Positions 9,605 through 18,065 of a DNA stretch of 64,000 nucleotides are shown here, piece by piece. The DNA comes from Limnochordaceae bacterium. GTDB lineage: Bacteria > Bacillota > Limnochordia > Limnochordales > Geochordaceae. The translations under genes and the position numbers were made by a program. The stretch lies in contig JADBKR010000007.1 in assembly GCA_014896295.1 (NCBI GenBank), positions 1-64,000 on the forward strand, in the 5' to 3' direction. The stretch's first letter is position 1, and each line of letters opens with the position of its first letter. The notes beneath the pieces were generated by a model. That model did not search any database and had not been told where the DNA came from. It worked only from the letters and a program-made list of their open reading frames with translations.

Positions 9605-10240
9605 GCAGACCACCATCTCCGGCGCCCCGCCGAAGAACTCGAAGGCGTCCACGTGCCCGCCGATCCAGCTGGGCAGATCCTGCGCCCAGGTGGGTTTGGC
9701 AAAGGTGTAGTGGCTGGCGGCCAGCACCGCGACGAACAGATAGGCCGGCCGGACCTGCCCCGTCTGCGGGTCGACCACGGGGATCGTCTCCCCCGCAAAG
9801 TCGACGAACATCTTCTCCCCGCCGCGGTAGACCTGGCGCAACGAGACGTCCAGGGTCTTGGCCCACCGGCGGTAGAGCTCGCAGAAGCGGCTGTACTGGT
9901 ACCCGTCGGGGTGCGCCTGCTTGTACTCCAACCACAGAAGCCGCAGCGTCACCCCTTTACGGGAGCGCAGCTCTCGGTAAAGATGGTCCATGTCCGGCAT
10001 GGGATGCCGGGTCTGCGCCGGGGCGGTCGGGCCGTAGAGGGCAGCTTCCAGAGCGGCGTCGTCCATCTCCTCGGGAAGCGGCCACGAAAGCCCGGCCGCC
10101 TCGGCCCTGCGCAGCACCTCGGCCACGGTGCTGTGGGAAAGGCCGCAGCTTCGCCCGATCGCCCGCACGCCCAGCTTTGCCACGTGGTGGAGTCGCAGAA
10201 TCTCCCGGATCTTGCGCACGGATACCCTCCGCTGAGCCAT
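9605..10240 (-). pseudogene. istA: Second IS21 istA, N-terminal half, opposite strand
   Basis: This frame starts at ATG 10240 with GAGGAGG upstream and encodes an IstA of another subtype: HTH (HHVAKLGVRAIGRSCGLSHS), MFVDFAGETIPVVDP with the first catalytic Asp, and FFGGAPEMVVCD with the second. Immediately after that Asp the family sequence (NLRSGV) is replaced by unrelated codons. The other half of istA and istB are lost. The paired six-copy repeat array at 10396-10533 lies on its upstream side, where the left end of IS21 belongs. Confidence 0.82.
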
Positions 10241-10395
10241 CAGGGTGGCCAGACCTCCTCCTGTTTGGGTGCTGGCCCCCACGCTTCGGCCCCGAGCGGC
10301 CTTATCCCTGATGGCCGTTTGGTATCCAGCGCCGCCCGTCCTGACGGGGATTACGGGGCATGGCGACCACCGATTCCGAGGTATCGGTCAAAGTG

Positions 10396-10533
10396 GTCGG
10401 CATGGATCGTAACCGGTGGTCGGCTTGCTCCGGAGTCGCTGGTCGGCATGAATTGTACCCGGTGGTCGGCATGAATCGTACGGGGTGGTCGACATGGCTC
10501 GTATTCGGTGGTCGGTTTGGGTCGTACTCCGCA
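10396..10533. repeat. Six tandem 23-bp repeats at an IS21 end
   Basis: Six contiguous 23-base units begin at 10396, 10419, 10442, 10465, 10488 and 10511. Each follows the pattern GTCGGCATG, a variable centre close to AATCGTACC, then GGTG. Units 1, 3 and 4 are the most alike; units 2 and 6 are degenerate. On the minus strand the outer end reads TGTGCGG at 10535, matching the TGT terminus of IS21 elements. IS21 ends normally carry two or three such IstA-binding repeats, so six is a long array. An IS110 coding fragment begins at 10536. Confidence 0.8.
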
Positions 10534-10535
10534 CA

Positions 10536-11163
10536 ACGGGCCCAGGCCATCCTCGAGGCCACGGAGCCGGTGCGGAGGCTTCCCAAGACCCCGGCCCTGC
10601 TCCTGCGGGCGGAGCTCATCCGCCAGCTGTGCGAGGAGCTTCTGACCTCTCACGAGCGCACGTTGCGCCTCAAGCGCCTGCTGGAAAACGACCTGCTGCC
10701 CCGTACGGGACAGCACCTGCAGACGCTTCGCGGCGTGGACACGGTGCTCGCGACCACGGTCCTGGGCGAGACCGGCGACATCCACCGCTTTCGCTCGCGT
10801 CACGCCTTCGCCAAATACAACGGCACGGCTCCAGCGCCCCACAGTAGCGGTGGTAAGGAGCGCCACACCGCCCGCAAAAGCTGCAACCACCGCCTCAAGC
10901 GGGCCATGTGGCTGATGGCCTTTGCGGCCGTTCGCCATGATCCGCTGGCCCAGGCCTACTACCAGCGGTGCCGGCAGCGGGGGCTCCGTCCCATCGAAGC
11001 CATCAAGCGGGTGGCGCGGCGGATGTCCGACATCGTGTACGCGATGCTCGCGGGAACGCAGACCCTACGATCCCGCCCGGGTCCAGGCGTCCATCGCAGC
11101 CCGCCTACAAAAGCAAGCGCCGGGAACGGGTGGCACGTCCCTCAATGGGAGGGACTTTCATAG
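10536..11163 (+). pseudogene. IS110-family transposase, C-terminal fragment
   Basis: This fragment contains the linker helices and Transposase_20 domain of an IS110 enzyme: LLRAELIRQLCEELL, LRGVDTVLATTVLGETGD, FAKYNGTAPAPHSSGGK and LKRAMWLMAFAAVRHDP. The N-terminal RuvC-like domain is missing; its place is taken by the IS21 end. Near 11065 the frame that fits the family (TYDPARVQASIAARLQ) differs from the one read before, so there is also a frame lesion. The frame nominally extends left through the repeat array, but those codons are not transposase. Confidence 0.78.
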
Positions 11164-11264
11164 CCTTGGCCGTCCCGGCACCGTTACCGTACCCAATCTG
11201 CGGAGCTATGCGCAAGTCTCCGACCAGGGCAGAGGTTTTCCACAACCGGGACCTTGACAGAGAG

Positions 11265-11796
11265 CGCCATAAAGCACCATGGCGTGGGGCGTGAGGTGCC
11301 GGCGGGCGAGCTTCGCCTCGATGATCGGCTGGCGGGAGAGCAGCGTGTCCATGGCCGCGTAGACGTCGTCCACGTCCTCGCCGCCGTGGGGCAGTCGCAG
11401 CACCTCCGGCAGGGTGGTGGTCGTCCACCACAAGGTCCCGCCCAGCTTCGACGCCGGCCGCAGGATCCGCATGGCCACCACCGCCAACGCCACGCGGACC
11501 CACTCGGCGGGCCGGGAGGCGAGGATCTGGTCCATCTCCAGCTTGCGCAGCATGCCCACCACCGCGGCCACCGCGCCGTGCTGGCGGGAGCGGCGGATCG
11601 TCACCGTGTCGCGCACCGGCGCCACCGGCTCGCCCCGCAAGGACCGGCGGACGAGCTCGAGGGTCGCCTCGGGCAGGTGGGAGAGGTTGGCCAGGGTGCG
11701 ATGCTTCACCTTCCCGCCCTCCCGGTAGGTCTGGCGCAGGAGGTGGTAGGTGTAGACCTTGTCGCCCTGGCGGCGGCGGATCGTCTCGATGTGCAT
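11265..11796 (-). pseudogene. IS1634-family transposase, N-terminal fragment
   Basis: The N-terminus of an IS1634/IS4-like transposase starts MHIETIRRRQGDKVYTYHLL and continues through HRTLANLSHLPE, RMLRPASKLG-type sequence (here RILRPASKLGGTL) and DDVYAAMDTLL to LYG near 11268, where homology stops just before the first catalytic Asp. It has the same orientation as the C-terminal piece at 5863-6249. The roughly 200 residues between the two pieces are absent from the window. Confidence 0.8.
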
Positions 11797-12017
11797 GGCA
11801 GTGGCTACATGTCGCACGGCCCCATGATACCATCTCTAGGTGACTGCTTGGTTTCCTGTTGAATCGGCCCTTTGCTCAGGGCTTTGAAAGGCCGGGCATG
11901 GCTCTAACAAGTTCCAGCTTGACCCAATCGCAGGTTCCAGCCGGCGCACCGGGCCCCTCGGGTCGTCTTTCCGAGGCCCATTTGCCCTTATCGCTTCCAT
12001 TTGTTCCAGCTTTTTAC

Positions 12018-13574
12018 TCACGCAGGGCACACCTCTCCCCGGGGTGGCCCGGCGGCCATCACTTCCTTGATGTTGTGGTTGATGGCGGCCAGCAGGACCT
12101 GGAAGCGCGCCTTGATGCGACCCCAGTAACGCGCCTTGCGGGCGCCGTGGGTCTTGAGCAGCCGTACGATGCGCTCGATGCGGGCCCGCAGCCGGTAGCG
12201 CTCCCGAAAGGCTGGAGTGCGCTGGTTGGGCCCGGGCTTGGCGCAGCTGCACCTCGTAGGGGTGTACCGTGACCTGACGCGCCGCTGTCGGCGTGCAGCG
12301 GGCCTTGAGAGGACAAACCCCGCAGGCCTCGGCCGGAAAGCTCACCACAAACGCCCGGTGAGCGGCCAGCCGGCCCGGGTCGAAGCGGACCGTCTGCTCT
12401 GCGGGGCAGGTGAGCGTGCCGGCGTCGGCGTCGAGGGCGAAGGCCTCCTTCGAGAAGTACCCCTCCCGGTTGGGTGCCGGGGGCGCCTTGGCCACCATAA
12501 CGGTCCCCTTTTAGCGCCTGGCGCCGGGCGCGCGCCACGTCAAAGTACGCCTGATCGCCCAATACCTCAGCGGGTCGGTGGCCGTGGCGCGCCTGGTCAT
12601 CCAGCATCGCCCCCAGCCTCGCGTCATCGGGCGCATTGGCGGGCGTCACCTCGACGGCGGTGACGAGCCGGTGGCCCTCGCCGCCCGTCATCAGATGGGC
12701 TTTGTAGCCGTCCGCCCGGTTGGGGGCCGTCTTGTGGCCGTGGCGCATCTCAGGGTCGACCACCGAGATGACCCGGTCCTTGGCCACCCCCTGCTTGAGG
12801 TGCACCCTCCCGTCCGGATCCCGCTCGATGTCCTGGGTGGCCACCCGCTCCAGCAGGTCCACCATGGCCTTTAAGTCCTCGGGCAGTTTCGGAAGCGCCC
12901 GCGCCGCCGCCACCAGGGCCAGCGCGTCGTTGACCAGCTCCTGGAGAAGCTGTCGGCGGGCCTCCGGGTCGTCCCACTCGATCTTGGGCTTGCCGGGCTG
13001 GTGGTAATCGGTCCGCTTCAGCACCGCCGCAAGCCGAGCGTCCAGTTCGTGCATCCGGGCCACCGCCAAGGACCCGCACGACGGCTTTGCGGATCAGGGT
13101 GTAGGTGTCCTGCACGGCCGCCCCGCCGTGGATCAGAAAGGAGTCGACGATCTGGGAGCGCTCCGGCGAAAAAAGCCCCGCCACTTTGGCCGAGGCCAGC
13201 GTCCGCTCCAGCATGGCCGCCGCGATGCCATGTTGCAGAAAGCGCCGGCGGTGGTCGCACAGCGTCGCCGCATCGATGCCCTCAAAGTCCCGCCCCGCCA
13301 AAATCGCCAGCTTCACCCGGTCGTCGAAGCGGGATTCCTGCTCCATCTCCCGGTCCGATTAGCCCTTCTCCATCTGGATCAGAAGCGCCAGAAACGTATG
13401 AACAGGACTCACCGAGGGCCGTCCCGTGCGGGCGTCGAACAGGGGAGCAAACATCGATTCGTCCAGGTGCTTTTCGGCCCAGTCGTGCAGCCGCCACCAG
13501 TAGGAGTTTCGGGGGATGCGCTGTCGCCAGGTGATGTCGTCGAAGGTGGTCTGCCGGTTTCGGAAACCCAGCAC
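12018..13574 (-). pseudogene. IS1182-family transposase, multiply broken
   Basis: A full-length IS1182/DDE_Tnp_1-type transposase can be followed from GTG 13574 (LGFRNRQTTFDDITWRQRIP) to TGA 12018, with FDARTGRPSVSPVHTFLALL, DSFLIHGGAAVQDTYTLIRK, HKTAPNRADGYKAHLM, EVLGDQAYFD and a Cys-rich segment (CGVCPLKARC) before ARYWGRIKARFQVLLAAIN. At least four lesions break it: an in-frame TAA at 13359-13361 (after LLIQMEKG), and frame changes near 13070, 12515 and 12235. This degree of decay, unlike the single shifts elsewhere, indicates a truly dead copy. Confidence 0.87.
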
Positions 13575-13758
13575 GGCCGCCCACTCCCTGCCCGGAAGTG
13601 GTTTCCAGTCGCATCGTACCACGGAAATAGGCGTGGACGCAAGGTTTACGAAGCAAGGCAAAGCCGGAGTGACAACCTTCACCCAGGTCGTCGCTCATTG
13701 TCTGAGAGAATCTGCAGGAGCCACTCATCGGGTTTCCACTTTTCAAACCCCATTATCT

Positions 13759-13776
13759 CATACCCCATGGGGTATG
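13759..13776. promoter_or_regulatory. Perfect 18-bp palindrome, CsoR-operator-like
   Basis: CATACCCCATGGGGTATG is a perfect inverted repeat. Its TACCCC/GGGGTA arms resemble operators of the copper-sensing CsoR family. No csoR, copZ or copA gene is visible nearby; the flanks (13575-14068) hold only a possible 45-codon frame at 13797-13935 with no recognised family. It may be a relict operator left when adjoining genes were lost, or a chance palindrome. Confidence 0.35.
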
Positions 13777-14068
13777 GTTTCCGAGCAGTCACCTGATATG
13801 AACGAGGCCGTCAACCCCCATCGTGATCCGCCGGGGTGGAGCCGGGCCGGGGATGTCGTCGACGGTTGGCACTCTGATATCCGCGGGTTGGCTACCGCAT
13901 TTTACGCCATCCGTCCGGGAGCTGCCTCGAACTAGAGACGCACGTGCGGCGCAAACGCCGTGTGCATAGAAGTCTCGAGGATTCCCCCACCGGTCCCCGG
14001 TTGGTTCCGGCTCACCCGGTCGGCTGGATCCCGGTTGAGCCTCGTGGTTGTCTCCTTCAGCCCTCCTG

Positions 14069-15190
14069 TCAGGCTGCTACCCGAGTCTGCTGTGCCTCGA
14101 CGTGGCATGCAACGGCCCAGGCAAACCCCAAAAGCTCCCGGGCCACCGCGGTCGCCGCCACCGTCGAGGGCTTGCCCCGGCCGAGCAGGCGCCAGTACTT
14201 CCGGTGCAGCCGTTGTTGCGCCTTGAGGGAGATGCGCAAGACTTCGGGGTCGACCCCTTGTTGCCGGCTCCGCAAGGGAGCCTTCACGGCGGGGCGGTGG
14301 CGATACGCCCAGGCCGCTTCCCCCAGCACGAACCGAACATGGGCGTTGCCGGTCTTGGTGATCCCGCCCCGCCGGGTCTGAGCCCCGCTGGAGTGCTCGC
14401 GGGGCACCAGCCCCGCGTAGGCCATCAACTGGGCCGGGCTGCGAAAACGGGAGAACTCCCCGATCTCAGCTGCCAGCGTCACCGCCGTCACCTCCCCGAC
14501 CCCTTTGAGGGCCTGCAACGCCTGGATGACCGGCGCCTGGCGGCTTTCAGTGGCCAGCGCATGGATCTCCGCCTCCAGCCGATCCACCCGGGCCTGCTGA
14601 GCCCGCACGGCCTCCACGTACTCCTGATAAGCCACCTGGGTGGCCCGGTGGGGGAAGCTCAGCGTATCGAGCCAGCGCAGGAACATCCGGGACCACCGGG
14701 TCGTGCCCTTGGGCGCGGCCACGCCGTGACGCAGCAGGAAGCTGGTGAGCTCCTGGCGGGCGCGCCTGAGGTCCCGCTTGGCGCTTTCCCGGGCCCGCAC
14801 CAGGTCTCGCAGCGCCTCGTCGTCCTCGCCGGGCACCCAGACCGGCGTCAGCTCGCCGGCTCGCAGCAACTGCGCCAGGCGCAGGGCGTCGCGCCGGTCG
14901 GTCTTCACCTGGTCGCCGGGCCGCACGGGCGTCAGCGACGGCGCCACCACGATGCATCGCACCCCCAGCCGGCTCAAGAGCCGGTACAGCCCGTAGCCGG
15001 TGGGCCCCGCTTCGTAGCACGCCAAAAGCTGCTCCGGCTTGCCCAGCCGCCTCACCAGCTTGCGCACGGCCTCGGGCGTGTTCGCCACGCTGCCCAGGTA
15101 CCGGGGCGGGGCGGTCCCCCGCTCCGCCACGGCCACCGCGATGGTCTCCTTCGAGACGTCCAAGCTTACGAACTTCGTGATATGATCCAC
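14069..15190 (-). CDS. IS110-family transposase (IS1111-like), intact
   Basis: This 373-residue IS110 recombinase is uninterrupted from GTG 15190, preceded by AAGGAGG. The RuvC-like domain has VSLDVSKETIAVAVAERG, YEAGPTGYGLYRLL and KTDRRDALRLAQLLRAGEL; the C-terminal domain has LQALKGVGEVTAVTLAAEIG, YAGLVPREHSSG and the RRGGITKTGNAHVRFVLGEA motif characteristic of the IS1111-like branch. In that branch the bridge RNA lies on the 3' side of the gene, here left of 14069. Codon use and GC match the host, so it may be long resident. Confidence 0.93.
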   Translation of the reverse strand: MDHITKFVSLDVSKETIAVAVAERGTAPPRYLGSVANTPEAVRKLVRRLGKPEQLLACYEAGPTGYGLYRLLSRLGVRCIVVAPSLTPVRPGDQVKTDRRDALRLAQLLRAGELTPVWVPGEDDEALRDLVRARESAKRDLRRARQELTSFLLRHGVAAPKGTTRWSRMFLRWLDTLSFPHRATQVAYQEYVEAVRAQQARVDRLEAEIHALATESRQAPVIQALQALKGVGEVTAVTLAAEIGEFSRFRSPAQLMAYAGLVPREHSSGAQTRRGGITKTGNAHVRFVLGEAAWAYRHRPAVKAPLRSRQQGVDPEVLRISLKAQQRLHRKYWRLLGRGKPSTVAATAVARELLGFAWAVACHVEAQQTRVAA

Positions 15191-15760
15191 TCGCCGGCCT
15201 CCTTCACGCTGTAGCTCTGCGTCCCTCTGGGGACGTAACCTACGTTCGTCGTGAACGGGGGCCGGCCTCGTTCATCCTAAACTAGGGAGTGGTGGCAAGT
15301 CCCTCTGCCGATACTCTTGGCTACATTTGTCAGCCATTCAATCGCCTTGAATGCCCACCGCTACGCCAGCTTAGCGTCCTGCCGGGTTGGGAACTTCCGT
15401 TTCAAGCGCTGAGGTGGTCGGCGGCCAGCCTGCTGCGGGCCGAGAAGGCCCTTCGGCCCTTGGCGGTCGCGTTGCAGCAGCACGTCCGGGGTCAGCCCGC
15501 CTCGCAGGCGGCCTGAGGCGACCGGGAATCGCAGCGGACCCAGGTATCATCCCCGCCGCTGCCGGCGGGGGAAGGCAGGCATGGCCGCAGCAAGGCGGCA
15601 CGGAGGACCCATGCGCGGGATTTCCCCGCCGGGGCGTTACGAATTCGCGGGGCTCGGGGTGGCGAAACTTCTGGCGTCCTCCGTGGAGGCCATCGAGTTG
15701 CGACCGCCGCGACGCGGGAAGCGTCCGTGCACAGGCGACGCCGGTGATTTCACCCCGCGT
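15191..15760. other. 570-base spacer with transposase-like scrap
   Basis: No intact gene is visible. A plus-strand frame ending at 15516 contains WSAASLLRAEKALRPLAVAL, which faintly recalls the C-terminal tail of some transposases, but the match is too short to name. The rest appears to be the flank of the IS110 element and the lost 3' end of the nitrilase-family pseudogene. Confidence 0.4.
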
Positions 15761-15814
15761 TCGTCTTGACAAACGAACCCGCGTTCGAAACAGTGAACCC
15801 AGGAGCCGCCGGCC

Positions 15815-16539
15815 TCAAATTCCACGACTCGCGGGACAACCTCTGCTCCCTCCCGCTCGCCCCCGTCGGCCAGCATCAGCCCGAAAGGGTCGAAGGCGGC
15901 GCTGCGCCCGCAGAACCTGCCGCCCACCTGGTTGGCGCCCAGGGTGTAAAAGGTGTCTTCGATGACCCTGGCCCGCCGGAGCGTCAGCCAGTGCTCCTCC
16001 TTGGCCAGCCCTGCATACGACGCGGCCGGCATCACCACAGCCAGGGCTCCCCGCCTGGCCAGATCCTGGGAGACCTCCACGAACCGCAGGTCGTAGCGCA
16101 TGGCGATTCCCACCGCCAGGCCGCCCACCTCCCACACGGGCGGCCGCGCCTGGCCGGGCAGCATCTGGTGCGACTCCCGGACGCCCAGAGCGTCGCAAAG
16201 ATGCAGCTAACGATAAGCCGCCACCATCCTGCCGTGCGGCCCGACGACAACCGTGGTATTGTAGGGGCGCTGAGGATCGGGCGACTGCTCCCAGACCCCG
16301 CACACGACCGACACCCCGTACTCCCGGGCCACGCCCTGCAGTGCCTGCACGAAGAGTCCGTCCAGGGGTTCGGCGAAGACTCAGAGTGGCTGGTCCGACG
16401 AAGGCATCCCCATTAACATCTCCGGCAAGACTATCAGCTCGCCGCCCACGGCCGCGGCGCTGCGGACCCACCGCACCGCGTCCTCCAGGTTGTGCCCCCT
16501 GTCGACGGCAGAGCTGCGCTGCACCTGGGCCGCCTTCAT
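15815..16539 (-). pseudogene. Dead nitrilase-family (carbon-nitrogen hydrolase) gene
   Basis: One continuous frame from ATG 16539 matches the nitrilase superfamily: IVLPEM carries the catalytic Glu, then AAYR-stop-LHLCDA, then GIAMRYDLRF. Two codons have become stops: TGA at 16381-16383, where Trp would fit, and TAG at 16207-16209 in place of the catalytic Lys of the Y-R-K-x-H-L motif. The nucleophilic Cys of the CYDLRF motif is Arg (CGC at 16096-16098). No frameshift is needed, so these are substitutions and not indel errors. The C-terminus fades after about 15815. It lies downstream of the sugar operon in the same direction and was probably once part of it. Confidence 0.88.
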
Positions 16540-16641
16540 GCACCACGCCTCCGTTACAGCCTCGGGCGCCGCATCTCGTACGCCTGCCCCGAGTTCAAGT
16601 CTGCCAGGGCCGCGATGGTCCCGGAACGAGGTGGGTTGACC

Positions 16642-17730
16642 TCATCCAGACATCCTTCCCGAGGGGTCCGCTTCGTGGAGAGTCGGGTCGAGCACAACCT
16701 TGATCGCCCTACTGCCCTCCCGTCGTCTCAGCAGCATTTCAAAGGCCTCTTGAATCTGCTGCAAGGGCAGTATGTGAGTCACGATCCGCCGATATCGCTC
16801 AGGAGCATCCGCCATCAGCTGCAGGGCGAGCTCAAACTCCCCTCTCTCCCGATGGTAGCCGAAACTGTTCGACCCGATAACCCGGATTTCGTTCCAAACC
16901 AGCTCGTAACCCGGAATCGTCTGATCCCCGCTGAAGATACCTACCGCCACGAGGGTTCCCCGCTTCCTCAAGTGCCGAAGGGCCGACCTCAGCGTCTGGT
17001 GACTGCCCCCGACGGACTCGAAGGCGTAATCGAACTTCCAGTCGGCGCCGTCACCCTCACCGCCCTCTTCCCAGCGCGGATCCTCCCGTACGTTCACTAC
17101 CCGCTCAGCTCCAAGAGATTTTGCCACTTCCAGGTTGTGCGGCAGGGTGCCCACCACCCACACGCGGCGTACACCGTGCGACAGCAGCGCGTTCAGAAGG
17201 CACAGGCCGACCGGCCCATCACCCACGATAACCGCATCTCCCCAGGGCCTGACTTGGGCTAGGTTGACGGCATGGACGGCTACAGCCAAAGCGTCCAGCA
17301 ATGCAGCTGAAGCGAAATCCACCGTCTCAGGCAGAGGATAGATGTTGTCAATAGGCGCAGCGGTGTACTCCGCGAACCCTCCCGGGTACACTACCCCAAT
17401 GTGGGCCAGTTCCTCGCACAGGTAGAACCTCCCCGTTCGGCAGTAGCCGCACCGACCGCAAGATATCATTGGATTGAGAGAGACTCGGTCACCTATCTGG
17501 AACCGGCGCGTCTTGCCGTTGATCTCCGTTACCACCCCCGCGATCTCGTGCCCCAGGACCCGTCCGAACGGGTTACGCAGGCCCGGATGCGCCCCTTCGT
17601 ACAGGTGGATATCCGAACCACAAATACCAGCTGCATGTACTCGAATCCGCACCCAGCCGTCCGGCAGCTCCGGTACCGGGACCTCCTTGACGACGAATTG
17701 ACGACGTCCTTCCAAGACCGCGGCACGCAT
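16642..17730 (-). CDS. Zinc-dependent alcohol/polyol dehydrogenase
   Basis: This 362-residue medium-chain dehydrogenase belongs to the sorbitol/threonine dehydrogenase group, oxidising a secondary alcohol or polyol with NAD(P). The catalytic zinc site shows CGSDIHLYEG and GHEIAGVV; the structural zinc cluster is CGRCGYCRTGRFYLC; the Rossmann fold is VIVGDGPVGLCLLNALL. It starts at 17730 with TAGGAGGT; an upstream extension lacks a ribosome site. It is the last intact gene of the DeoR-controlled operon, 335 bases after the permease gene, so it likely oxidises the imported sugar alcohol or a derivative. The exact substrate is unknown. Confidence 0.9.
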   Translation of the reverse strand: MRAAVLEGRRQFVVKEVPVPELPDGWVRIRVHAAGICGSDIHLYEGAHPGLRNPFGRVLGHEIAGVVTEINGKTRRFQIGDRVSLNPMISCGRCGYCRTGRFYLCEELAHIGVVYPGGFAEYTAAPIDNIYPLPETVDFASAALLDALAVAVHAVNLAQVRPWGDAVIVGDGPVGLCLLNALLSHGVRRVWVVGTLPHNLEVAKSLGAERVVNVREDPRWEEGGEGDGADWKFDYAFESVGGSHQTLRSALRHLRKRGTLVAVGIFSGDQTIPGYELVWNEIRVIGSNSFGYHRERGEFELALQLMADAPERYRRIVTHILPLQQIQEAFEMLLRRREGSRAIKVVLDPTLHEADPSGRMSG

Positions 17731-18065
17731 GGACGTTGACCTCCTAACCCAGCACGTGCTCCCCATTCCAATGGCGTAAGAGTCTGGCCGCCGATCGGTT
17801 ATTGCTCGATGGCCGGATCCGGGCCGGCCGACCCCGATGCTGTTCACCCCGAGCAGGAGGAGGCACTCAGGTCCATCGTCCGCTCCGCCTGCCTGCCGAG
17901 GGCCCCCCTGAGCGGGTTCTCGGCCGGGGGGAACTGCTCAGGGTTGGCCAGCTACAGGCCTGCCGGCCATCGCGCTACCTTTGTGACCCACTGCCGCACA
18001 TTGATCCCCACATACTCGCCGTGCCTCTCCCTGAGCCCCCTTGCTGCCTGAACGAGCTCGATGCC
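17731..18065. other. Intergenic stretch inside the operon
   Basis: There is no proper gene. Directly after the permease stop, in the same minus-strand frame, 36 codons read GIELVQAARGLRERHGEYVG and continue to a TAG. The composition is protein-like but there is no start codon, so this may be the trace of a deleted gene. The ribosome site of the dehydrogenase is at the left end. Confidence 0.4.

Noticed and set aside
10396-10533. CRISPR array
   Set aside because: The 23-bp units are contiguous with no unique spacers and sit at an IS21 terminus; no cas genes are present anywhere in the window.
15405-15516. Possible transposase C-terminal tail (WSAASLLRAEKALRPL)
   Set aside because: Too short and too poorly matched to any IS family to annotate.
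16209-16381. Stop-codon readthrough or recoding in the nitrilase-family gene
   Set aside because: The nucleophilic Cys is also replaced by Arg and the C-terminus is lost, so the gene is dead regardless of readthrough.
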